Assembly (NCBI GenBank): GCA_024278395.1
Contig: JAJRTG010000022.1
Location: 1 to 12,013, forward strand
DNA length: 12,013 nt
Direction of reading: 5' to 3'
Origin: Fidelibacterota bacterium
Lineage (GTDB): Bacteria; Bipolaricaulota; Bipolaricaulia; UBA7950; UBA9294
The position numbers were made by a program, and so were the translations under genes. Below the pieces are notes generated by a model. That model did no database searches and had not been told where the DNA came from. It saw only the letters and a list, made by a program, of their open reading frames with translations. Below are positions 1 through 6,705 of the stretch, in pieces. Within the stretch, counting starts at the first letter, position 1. Each line of letters starts with the position of its first letter.

Positions 1-1007
1 CCGATCCCGTAATCGCTGATTCCACCGACCCAGATCAGGTAGTCCTCGTATTTCACCAGCCCGTCCCCGAATATCACGAACGTCCGGTCACCGTAGTTCT
101 CCACGAGTCCCTGCGGCGCCAGGAGGTAATCGCTGATCGCCAGTAGCCTCCCCTCCCGATCGATCAGGGCCAGGCCGTCCTTGTACGACAAGTCCTCTTT
201 CAGTACCGCATGCCATCCAACAAGATACTCGTTATCAGAGAGCCTGACGGTATTGGTGGACCAACCGACCTTCTCCTCCCAGGCCTCGGGAACGAGGACC
301 GGTTCCATGGACTCCTCCGGGATGGTCAAAGAGTCCAGCTCGGCGTTAGCACGCCAACAAAGGGCCTCCCCCTGAAGATCAGGCCGGGTGAGCATGGTGG
401 CGTTGTTCCCGTCGATCTCGATGAACGCGCTGTCCTTGTTGGGCAGAACGACGCTCTCTCCCCCACCAATTGTGGTGAAATATCCCCTCCTTTTCTCTTC
501 GAACGCCTTCTCCAATTCCGCAAACCCCAGCACTGATTTCTTGATCAGCCGCCCTTGTCGGTGATAGTGCTTCGACCCGGTGTAGAGCATGTAGAGACTC
601 TCCCCCATCATGCTTACACGCGGGTCCTCGCACCCGTGGCCGAACTCCCAGATGTACTTGGGCCAGAGAACGATCTCGGTCTCAAGCGGTGTCTTGATCC
701 GCCCCTGAACTACCTCCTCGATATCCAGCTCGAACACGCCGATACTGGAATTGTAGGAGTAGTAGTCGAAAACGAGGCGGGGGAAGACGAGCAGCTTGCC
801 GTCGCGCTCCAACGCCCCCGGGTTGAACGCCGCGGCCGGTTGCGGGCGCGGGTAGTTCGTGACCCGCAAATCCTGAGGTGCGATGTAATAACGCCCGGGG
901 AAGACCTCGTTCCTCACGGCCGGGGTTCTGAACCCCTGGAACTCGGCCATCGCCCTCTCAATCTTGTCCCACAGCCTCTTCTCTATCCCGGAAAGGTGTG
1001 CGTTCAT
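1..1007 (-). CDS. GH130-family beta-mannoside phosphorylase/hydrolase (3' end cut by window edge)
   Basis: The frame is open from an ATG at 1007 to the left edge (335 codons, no stop), so the C-terminus is missing. It resembles glycoside hydrolase family 130, five-bladed beta-propeller enzymes that mostly phosphorolyse beta-mannosides to mannose 1-phosphate. Landmarks in order are FNPGA (61-65), EDPR (127-130; the family's catalytic Asp lies in this segment), YTG (142-144), a LPNKD...LTRP stretch (188-209) matching the family FPEKI...RP segment, and GWHAV (264-268) matching YHGV. The Arg and His in the last two are phosphate-binding positions in known phosphorylases, which favours phosphorolysis, but this is by memory of the family. 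There is no signal peptide, so it is cytoplasmic. AAGGAGAG lies 3 bases before the ATG. It is the last visible gene of operon B, after an 84-base gap holding no evident promoter or hairpin. Substrate linkage cannot be told. Confidence 0.85.
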   Translation of the reverse strand, partial: MNAHLSGIEKRLWDKIERAMAEFQGFRTPAVRNEVFPGRYYIAPQDLRVTNYPRPQPAAAFNPGALERDGKLLVFPRLVFDYYSYNSSIGVFELDIEEVVQGRIKTPLETEIVLWPKYIWEFGHGCEDPRVSMMGESLYMLYTGSKHYHRQGRLIKKSVLGFAELEKAFEEKRRGYFTTIGGGESVVLPNKDSAFIEIDGNNATMLTRPDLQGEALCWRANAELDSLTIPEESMEPVLVPEAWEEKVGWSTNTVRLSDNEYLVGWHAVLKEDLSYKDGLALIDREGRLLAISDYLLAPQGLVENYGDRTFVIFGDGLVKYEDYLIWVGGISDYGI

Positions 1008-1091
1008 GTTCTCTCCTTGTCGTGTTTTAGCTCGTTGTCTGTCAATCGGAATGAGTCCCCATCCACCTCGGTGTATCGCAACCAGTCGGAC

Positions 1092-1922
1092 CTATTTGAA
1101 CACCAGCTTAATTCCCTTGGCGAATTCCTTGCTGAAAACCAAAAATACGATCAGAACGGGAAGGGTCAACAATACGCTCGCCGCGTACATCGGTCCGGGA
1201 TACACGGAATACGGCCCCTTCATGGTCGCGATCATCACGTTCAGCGTCCGCAGCGTGTCGTTCCTAACGACCATCATGTCCCACAGCAGCTCCTCCCACC
1301 GGGACATAAACAGGAACAGGGCTACGACCGTCGTTATCGACCGCGACATGGGAAGAGCGATTCGGAAGATGATCCGCAACTCCGACGCCCCGTCCACACG
1401 GGCCGAATCGATCACCTCCTGGGGGAGAGACTGGAAGAAGCTCGTGTACATGAAGATCGCCCAAATACTCATCGCTTTGGGGATTATCATCCCCCAATAG
1501 GTATCGAACATTCCCATGTACTTTACGATGAGGAAGGTGGGCACCAGCAGGATTATCGCGGGATAGAACATCTGGAACAGGATGAAGTTATAAATGAATT
1601 CTCTCCCCCTGAATCGCAGCTTGGAAAGCGCGTAGCCGACGATCGCCGCCCCAAGCACCATCAAGATGGTGTCAGAGACTGAAACAACGGTGCTGTTCAG
1701 CAACGCCCTCCCCCACGGTTTTGCCCTCACGATCGGTGAACCGTAGAAGAGCCAGTGGTACGACTTCAACGTGAAGGTCGTCGGGATGATGTTGCGATCC
1801 ACCTGGCTCCAGGGCGCCAATGACTGCAAAACCATGTACGCGTAGGGGAAAACGGCAATGCTTATCCCGATGAAGACCAATACATATTTGAAAGAGTTCA
1901 TCCAGGTTTTACTTCCAACCAT
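1092..1922 (-). CDS. CUT1 sugar ABC transporter permease, MalG/UgpE-like
   Basis: A 276-residue inner-membrane subunit of a binding-protein-dependent sugar importer. About six hydrophobic segments are visible, the first at roughly 12-33. The cytoplasmic EAA loop that docks the ATPase is at about 168-191, with the VDGAS core and a following IALP. The C-terminus ends KGIKLVFK, a variant of the usual KGLTAGAVKG tail. The ATG at 1922 overlaps the end of the upstream permease by 14 bases, indicating translational coupling, and GGAAGG lies just before it. An internal ATG at 1901 is a possible alternative start. It pairs with the MalF-like subunit and the binding protein of operon B. The substrate is inferred to be the one cleaved by the adjacent GH130 enzyme. 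Confidence 0.93.
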   Translation of the reverse strand: MVGSKTWMNSFKYVLVFIGISIAVFPYAYMVLQSLAPWSQVDRNIIPTTFTLKSYHWLFYGSPIVRAKPWGRALLNSTVVSVSDTILMVLGAAIVGYALSKLRFRGREFIYNFILFQMFYPAIILLVPTFLIVKYMGMFDTYWGMIIPKAMSIWAIFMYTSFFQSLPQEVIDSARVDGASELRIIFRIALPMSRSITTVVALFLFMSRWEELLWDMMVVRNDTLRTLNVMIATMKGPYSVYPGPMYAASVLLTLPVLIVFLVFSKEFAKGIKLVFK

Positions 1923-2793
1923 GCGCCTTCCCCCACCCTTCCATGATCTTTCTGACCACGATGATCGAGAAGAACGTCACCACCGCGTTGATGAACGCCA
2001 CGGTGGACGCGTAGCCCGCTCGGCCTGCACTGAACGCCTGGTAATAGATCTCGAGATACCAGGTCTGCGTCGCCAACTCCGGACCCCCGCCGGTGAGCAT
2101 GTACGGTTCGGTGAATATGCCGAACGTCAACCCGACCGCGAGGATCAGGACCGTGTAGAACGCCGGGTAGAGCATCGGAATGGTAACCTTGAACAACTTC
2201 GTCCAATAGCCGGCCCCGTCGAGGTCGGCCGCCTCATAGAGCGTCTTGGGGATCGAAGAGAGCCCCGAAAGAAAGATCAGCGCGTAATAACCGGAAAGCT
2301 TCCAGGTGATCATCAGGCAGATCACCATTACGGCGAGGAACGGATTCCCAAACCAATCGGGAATATCATGAAACAGCGCGCGGAAAAGCGGGCTCAACGG
2401 GCTGTTATAGGCGAGTATCCCCTTGACGACCAGTGACGAGGCAACTCCGGAAACGAGGTACGGCAGGAAGAAGCATACGGCGATAATCCCTTTAAACCGA
2501 GGGATGCTGTGGATCAGCAGGGCGATGGACAGCGACGCCACCAGAACCGTTGGGATAAAGATCCCCATTATCTTGTAGGTGTTGATGAACGCGGCATGAA
2601 CCCGGACGCTTCTGATCGCCTCGATAAAGTTCCCCAGCCCGACGAATTCCCTGGTAGGCGATATGAGGTTCCAGCGTATGAACAATAGAGCTATGCCCCA
2701 AATTAATGGAAGAACAAAAAATATTAATGTGAAAATAAGGTAAGGGGAGGTCAATGACCATCCCCTTACCTCGACCCAACTCGCCCGTTTCAC
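1909..2793 (-). CDS. CUT1 sugar ABC transporter permease, MalF/UgpA-like
   Basis: A 294-residue polytopic membrane subunit. The first membrane segment is at about 14-39. The EAA loop is EAADLDGAG at 187-195, continuing to TIP at 204-206, and the C-terminal part has the family signature YMLTGGGPE (231-239). The start is GTG at 2793, preceded by GAGGAG about 9 bases upstream, 30 bases after the binding-protein stop. Those 30 bases can form alternative short stems (CCTCA/TGAGG or AGCCTC/GAGGCT) over the ribosome-binding site, which may modulate permease translation, but both are weak. It forms the membrane heterodimer with the next gene. Sugar specificity is not readable from the sequence. Confidence 0.93.
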   Translation of the reverse strand: MKRASWVEVRGWSLTSPYLIFTLIFFVLPLIWGIALLFIRWNLISPTREFVGLGNFIEAIRSVRVHAAFINTYKIMGIFIPTVLVASLSIALLIHSIPRFKGIIAVCFFLPYLVSGVASSLVVKGILAYNSPLSPLFRALFHDIPDWFGNPFLAVMVICLMITWKLSGYYALIFLSGLSSIPKTLYEAADLDGAGYWTKLFKVTIPMLYPAFYTVLILAVGLTFGIFTEPYMLTGGGPELATQTWYLEIYYQAFSAGRAGYASTVAFINAVVTFFSIIVVRKIMEGWGKAHGWK

Positions 2794-2823
2794 AGCCAGC
2801 CTCTCCTCACCGGATCGTTGAGG

Positions 2824-4125
2824 CTACTTTCCGGCGAGGATCGCCTCGATGGCGGCCTTGGCGTCGGCCCAACCCTGCTCAGGCGTCTTCTTGCCAAGCA
2901 CCACCGGGACAAGTCCCTGCTCTCCAAGGGCGGTCTGGATATCCGCAAACTTCGGGTTGGAGATAGCCGGGACAGCGTACGGCATCTCGGCCGCGTAACC
3001 CTGCAGCTCCGGGTGCTCCTCGAAGACCTTGGTGAACGTCTGGTTGGTGGTGAGGTCCCCGCGCATCGGCAGCATGCCCGTAGCGTCAACCCAGGCGCGG
3101 TCGTTGATCGGATCGGTGAACACCCACTTGAGGAACTTCCAGATCGCCTGCTGCTCCTCCGGGGAACGCTGCGCGTAGATGACAACACCCTTGGCGTCAG
3201 CGAACGTCTTAGGCTGAGCGCCGGCGGGCAGCGTCACATCGTCGGGAAGCGGAGGAGGAGCCGTTACGAACGTCTTGTTGAGCACGAGCTCCGGGTAATT
3301 AGCCTTCCAACCCGGGAAGGTCCACGGTCCCAGCCCTCTCCAGATGGAAAGTCCGGTCTCAAACGGGTGCGACGCCGGCCTGGTCAGGAGGTAGCCGTTG
3401 GCGGCCAGATCGCCGTAGAACTTGAAGACCTTGATCGCCGCCGCATCGTCAGCGGTGAGTTTGTCGCCGGTGATGAACGGCTGGCCGTTGCTGGCCGCGT
3501 CATAGAGCATAAAGAAGTCAAACCACCGCTGCCACCACGTGGACTCGACCAACGCCTTCCGGGCGAGCACGAACTTATCGGGGTACTTCGCCTTGAGAGC
3601 CTTCCCCACCTCCATGATGCCGCTGTAGGTCGTGGGGGGCGCATCCACTCCGATCTCCTTCAGGATGTCCAACCGCCAACCGAAGAGCATGGCGTTCGCG
3701 TACACGGGAAGGATGTAGACATGACCGTCGGAGAAGGTCCATCCCTTGATGATGTCCTGCATCGCTCTGCTCTTGATCACCTGATCCCAACCGGGCATGG
3801 TGTCGAGAGGGACGATCGCCTTGCTGTTGACCAGTTCTCCTCCGAATCCGGGGAAGATGTTCTCCGAAGCGGCGGGCGCCTTGCCTCCAGCGATGGCGTT
3901 CCTGATCGTCGCCTCAGAGCTCGGGGTCTCAACCATCGCGGTGACGTAAACTTGAACCTCATCTTGACTGGCATTGAACTTGTCGGCGAGGTTCCTCCAG
4001 AAGGTCTCCTGCGTTGGGTTGGGGGCCGCCCAGAACGTTACCTTGATCGGAGAGGCCATGCTAGCGACACTGATCGCCGTTAGCATCAGCGCCAGCACTG
4101 ACAGCAGCACTACGAGTTTTTTCAT
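2824..4125 (-). CDS. Extracellular sugar-binding protein of operon B importer (family 1 SBP)
   Basis: A 433-residue solute-binding protein that delivers a sugar to the permeases encoded downstream. The N-terminus is a classical Sec signal: lysines at 2-3, a hydrophobic core at about 4-20, and a likely cleavage after SMA at residue 24. There is no cysteine for lipid attachment, so a soluble periplasmic protein is expected. The mature part begins with the KVTFWAAPNPT strand typical of family 1 binding proteins and is rich in Trp and Phe (for example WWQRWFDFF around 172-180), as expected for ring stacking on sugars. The ATG at 4125 has AGGAGG about 10 bases upstream. It is the first gene of operon B, behind a promoter and LacI-type operator. 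A mannoside ligand is inferred only from the linked GH130 gene. Confidence 0.93.
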   Translation of the reverse strand: MKKLVVLLSVLALMLTAISVASMASPIKVTFWAAPNPTQETFWRNLADKFNASQDEVQVYVTAMVETPSSEATIRNAIAGGKAPAASENIFPGFGGELVNSKAIVPLDTMPGWDQVIKSRAMQDIIKGWTFSDGHVYILPVYANAMLFGWRLDILKEIGVDAPPTTYSGIMEVGKALKAKYPDKFVLARKALVESTWWQRWFDFFMLYDAASNGQPFITGDKLTADDAAAIKVFKFYGDLAANGYLLTRPASHPFETGLSIWRGLGPWTFPGWKANYPELVLNKTFVTAPPPLPDDVTLPAGAQPKTFADAKGVVIYAQRSPEEQQAIWKFLKWVFTDPINDRAWVDATGMLPMRGDLTTNQTFTKVFEEHPELQGYAAEMPYAVPAISNPKFADIQTALGEQGLVPVVLGKKTPEQGWADAKAAIEAILAGK

Positions 4126-4131
4126 TATGCT

Positions 4132-4212
4132 TCATCCTCCTCCTTGCTTTGTTTGCGCCTCCGGTCTCAAGCGCGGTGACACTATGATGACTTCACCACC
4201 TCCTTCTGTCAT
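4132..4212 (-). other. Possible 26-codon upstream ORF in the operon B leader
   Basis: Between the predicted transcript start and the binding-protein gene there is a short ORF from an ATG at 4212 to a TGA at 4132-4134, ending 6 bases before the next ATG. Inside it is a strong AAGGAGG (4199-4205) about 73 bases upstream of the real start. Its own ribosome-binding site is poor (AAGG/GGGG directly against the ATG). It could be a leader peptide, a standby ribosome-binding or mRNA-stabilising site, or chance in a purine-rich leader. Nothing shows that it is translated. Confidence 0.2.
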
Positions 4213-4220
4213 CCCCTTGA

Positions 4221-4232
4221 GCAACCGGTTGC
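4221..4232. promoter_or_regulatory. LacI-type operator of operon B
   Basis: GCAACCGGTTGC is a perfect 12-bp palindrome with the central CG that LacI-family proteins use, where the hinge Leu inserts. It lies about +4 to +15 from the transcript start predicted from the adjacent promoter, a position where a bound repressor would block initiation or clearance. The LacI-family gene at 4406-5416 is the obvious candidate regulator. The site is seen; the binding is inferred. Confidence 0.7.
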
Positions 4233-4241
4233 GCACACTGC

Positions 4242-4271
4242 ACTATACACCCACCCACCGCCGCCTGTCAA
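4242..4271 (-). promoter_or_regulatory. Sigma70-type promoter of operon B
   Basis: On the minus strand TTGACA (4266-4271) and TATAGT (4242-4247) are separated by 18 bases. This is close to the consensus and gives a transcript start near 4235 and a leader of about 110 bases before the binding-protein ATG. The rest of the 280-base gap between the regulator stop and the binding-protein gene holds only a weak stem (TTCAG/CTGAA) without a U-tract, so I see no convincing terminator for the regulator gene. Confidence 0.75.
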
Positions 4272-4405
4272 GAGGGATTGATCGACCGATTGAAGAAACG
4301 AGGATAAGAACGTCTTCAGTACGCTCTGAAAGGATGAACACCACGATCTAGGCCTGCTCCTCTTCTAAATACGGAACAGCTTTCCCAAACGCGGCTGAAC
4401 GGAGA

Positions 4406-5416
4406 TCAGCCCCTCCGCCTTCCCCCACACGACTCCCGTACGATGAGCTTCGTGGGCAGAGTGAGGTGCACCGGTGACTGATCCGGATCTTCAATGAGCT
4501 CTACCAACCGTTTGGCCGCCGCACTCGCCATCTTCTCCCTGTACACCCGTACAGTGGTGAGCGGCGGCACGGCTTGTGAGGCGAGTCCTCCATCGTCGAA
4601 TCCGACGACGGCGATATCCTCGGGGACCCTAAATCCCTCCTCCTTCAGCGCCCTGATCGCGCCGACGGCCGTGGAATCGTTGGCGGCGAAGACGGCCGAA
4701 GGGGTCGCGCGCTCGAGCAGCTTCTTCATCGCTACATACCCGTGATCAGGCCGCTTGAACCCCTCCGCCACAAGGGCGGGATCGTAGTGCAGTCCCCGCT
4801 CCTTAAGGGCGAGTCTATAGCCCTCAAATCTCTCTTCAAAGCTCAGGTCGGTAAGGCGCTCAGCGATGAACCCGATCTCCCGATGCCCCAATTCGATCAG
4901 ATACTCGACCGCCTTGTACGCTCCGCCCGTATTGTCAACCGCCACGGAATCAACCCCTTCTATGTGATGGTCCACCAAGACCAGCGGGACACCGTCGTCT
5001 TTAAGCTTGAGGATAAGATCCCTGCTGATATCACACCCCATGATTATCAAGCCGTCCACTCGCCGTTCCCGCACGCACCGGGGGACCACGGGTTCACTGT
5101 CAACGCTCGAAAATATGAAGTTATACCCTCGGTTTCCCGCCTCCTCTTCGACCCCGATTATTATCGTCCCGTAGAAATCATAGAAGGATCCGGGAAGGGG
5201 CTTATGTCGTTTGTGGATGATGATCCCGATATTCCCCGTTCTATTCGTCGCCAAGCCCTTGGCGTTTATGTTCGGATGATAGCCAAGCTCTCGGGCAAGC
5301 CGGAGAATCCTTTCCCGGGTGGCGCTGCTCATCCGCCCCTTGTTGTTCAAGGCTCGGGAGACGGTGGACGGCGCTACCTTCGCCATTTTGGCTATATCTT
5401 TTATCGTGATCTCCAT
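4406..5416 (-). CDS. LacI/GalR-family transcriptional regulator
   Basis: A 336-residue repressor-type protein. Residues 4-24 form the LacI helix-turn-helix (IKDIAKMAKVAPSTVSRALNN). ELGYHPNINAKGLATNRT (43-60) is the hinge with the intercalating Leu at 55. A periplasmic-binding-protein-like sugar-sensing domain follows (NIGIII at 62-67, later DHHIEGVDSVAVDN, FAANDSTAVGA and AVVGFDD, and a C-terminal P-P-L-T-T-V segment). The frame stays open upstream to 5740, but that extension overlaps the glycosyltransferase gene and is low-complexity Arg/Gly, so the ATG that begins the HTH domain is chosen. There is no good Shine-Dalgarno sequence before it; a TATTAT box ends 9 bases upstream, so the mRNA may be nearly leaderless. 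The likely target is the operator of operon B and perhaps its own promoter. The effector is unknown. Confidence 0.93.
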   Translation of the reverse strand: MEITIKDIAKMAKVAPSTVSRALNNKGRMSSATRERILRLARELGYHPNINAKGLATNRTGNIGIIIHKRHKPLPGSFYDFYGTIIIGVEEEAGNRGYNFIFSSVDSEPVVPRCVRERRVDGLIIMGCDISRDLILKLKDDGVPLVLVDHHIEGVDSVAVDNTGGAYKAVEYLIELGHREIGFIAERLTDLSFEERFEGYRLALKERGLHYDPALVAEGFKRPDHGYVAMKKLLERATPSAVFAANDSTAVGAIRALKEEGFRVPEDIAVVGFDDGGLASQAVPPLTTVRVYREKMASAAAKRLVELIEDPDQSPVHLTLPTKLIVRESCGGRRRG

Positions 5417-5425
5417 ACCGACTCG

Positions 5426-5454
5426 ATAATAAGGGCTGACCGGCAACGGCGCAA
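5426..5454 (-). promoter_or_regulatory. Possible promoter of the LacI-family gene
   Basis: On the minus strand TTGCGC (5449-5454) and TATTAT (5426-5431) are 17 bases apart. The predicted start is only a few bases before the ATG at 5416, which would give a leaderless or nearly leaderless transcript and would explain the missing Shine-Dalgarno sequence. The -35 box is only a partial match, so read-through from operon A remains an alternative. Confidence 0.4.
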
Positions 5455-5464
5455 GCGCTTTCGC
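5451..5464. promoter_or_regulatory. Operator-like near-palindrome, possible autoregulation site
   Basis: GCAAGCGCTTTCGC contains the perfect core AAGCGCTT with a central CG; the 12-base GCAAGCGCTTTC is a palindrome with one mismatch. It overlaps the proposed -35 box of the regulator promoter. The half-sites differ from the operon B operator (GCAAGC versus GCAACC), so the same protein may or may not bind both. Confidence 0.3.
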
Positions 5465-5529
5465 ACGCGGCACACCGCCGATGGATTCCCCAAGAGGTCG
5501 CTCGAACCGGACGGACCATCGGATGTTCC

Positions 5530-6696
5530 TCAGGCTGTTATGTCCACCATCGAGCGATAGCGGGAAAAGACGGCGCATTGCCCCTGAATATACGCCTCCG
5601 CCTCCTCGTCCGTCATCCCCTCCGTCTCCCGCACCAGGCCCAGGAACCTCCCCTGCCACAGCACGCGGAGGGCGTCGAGGATCCGCAGGTCCTCGCTGCG
5701 AGCGAATGCGTTGATCGCGAGGTAGACCGCCCGCACCCAAAGATCGAGCGGGAACGAGAACTCATCGAGCGGGAGTGCGTACACTTGATCGAGCTCCGGT
5801 ACGAGTTCCGCTAAAAACGCCGCTTTCCCCCGGACGAGCTCGTCGTACTTAGCATGAAACTGCGCGTATACCCGTGCCTTATCCACGCTCAGGGGGGAGG
5901 GATTGATGTCCGGGAGATCGCCGAGGCGCTCGACGCGCCTGATCTCCTTGATCCGTTTGACGTAATCGCGGTAGTGCTTGATTAATCTAAACAGGGTTCC
6001 CACCACCTGGTAGAACATGGGTACAAGGAGCTCCTCCGGGTCTGCGTACTGCTTGGTCGATTCGTGCTCCTTGACCCCGAGGACCGCCTCCACAAGATTC
6101 ATCCCCTCAGCACCGGCGACGAGGGTGATGAATATATCGATCCCAAACTCCGCCGGGAACAGCGGATGCTCCAAAAGGAGATCGATCAGCCTGCGGGAGA
6201 GTCCGTACTCCCCACCGATCGGCTGCCGTACCCCGAGACCAAACAGAACGTTCGTCAATGGATAGGCGATCTGGTTCGTTATCACCCCGTCGTAGCGGTG
6301 GCGCAGATAATACGGGACCACCAGATCGCGCCCGTCCACAACCGGGGCGATCAGCCGTTCGATCCAATCGGGGCGGATGCTGGTCAGATCCCCGTCGACC
6401 AGGGCGACGGCCTCCGCGTTGCGCGCCCTCGCGACGCTGAAAATCGTCCGGATTGCGCTCCCTTTCCCGAGCTCGCCTTCTTCGGTCACCACGAGCCTCT
6501 CCGCCCGCGTCGCAACCGCGTCCGCGATATCGCGCGTCCCGTCGGTGGAGAAACCGTCCGCCACGACGATCAGCCCCCGTTTCCCGGGGAAAAACCGCGT
6601 CAACCCCTGATCGACCTTCTCCATCACCCCGGCGATCGTCTCAGCGCAGTTGCGCGTTGAAATACCGACGACCAGATCCGTCAAGTTATCGCTCAT
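5530..6696 (-). CDS. GT-A glycosyltransferase, glucosylglycerate/mannosylglycerate synthase-like
   Basis: A 388-residue nucleotide-sugar glycosyltransferase. The GT-A fold shows VVADGFSTDGT (44-54), GKG (77-79), the metal-binding DGD at 101-103 followed by LTSIRPDWI, the acceptor-site motif QPIGGEYG (158-165), GID (185-187) and a late metal-binding-type His at 211. This order matches the glycerate glycosyltransferases of families GT78 (mannosylglycerate synthase) and GT81 (glucosyl-3-phosphoglycerate synthase), and the single-step glucosylglycerate synthase Ggs described in Petrotoga. The length agrees with the roughly 400 residues of GT78 enzymes. It lacks a signal peptide and membrane segments. 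The start has AAGGAGAG adjacent, 9 bases after the GT4 stop. No phosphatase gene is nearby, which slightly favours direct glycosylation of glycerate. Donor and acceptor are inferred. Confidence 0.8.
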   Translation of the reverse strand: MSDNLTDLVVGISTRNCAETIAGVMEKVDQGLTRFFPGKRGLIVVADGFSTDGTRDIADAVATRAERLVVTEEGELGKGSAIRTIFSVARARNAEAVALVDGDLTSIRPDWIERLIAPVVDGRDLVVPYYLRHRYDGVITNQIAYPLTNVLFGLGVRQPIGGEYGLSRRLIDLLLEHPLFPAEFGIDIFITLVAGAEGMNLVEAVLGVKEHESTKQYADPEELLVPMFYQVVGTLFRLIKHYRDYVKRIKEIRRVERLGDLPDINPSPLSVDKARVYAQFHAKYDELVRGKAAFLAELVPELDQVYALPLDEFSFPLDLWVRAVYLAINAFARSEDLRILDALRVLWQGRFLGLVRETEGMTDEEAEAYIQGQCAVFSRYRSMVDITA

Positions 6697-6705
6697 CTCT
6701 CTCCT

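Noticed and set aside
555..1682. 375-codon plus-strand open frame spanning GH130 and a permease
   Set aside because: It crosses two well-supported minus-strand genes, and its predicted protein is low-complexity and charged with no family likeness.
2818..4083. 421-codon plus-strand open frame
   Set aside because: It lies antisense to the operon B binding-protein gene, which has a signal peptide, family motifs and a ribosome-binding site. The predicted antisense protein is Arg/Gly-rich with no recognisable domain, as expected from GC-biased codons.
5478..5522. Inverted repeat CCGATGG / CCATCGG around a 31-base loop, as a possible terminator after the GT-A gene
   Set aside because: The stem is only 7 bp with a long loop and no U-tract; it could easily be chance in GC-rich DNA.
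5417..5740. 108-codon N-terminal extension of the LacI-family protein
   Set aside because: It overlaps the end of the GT-A gene, is Arg/Gly/Pro-rich, and precedes the exact HTH start expected for the family.
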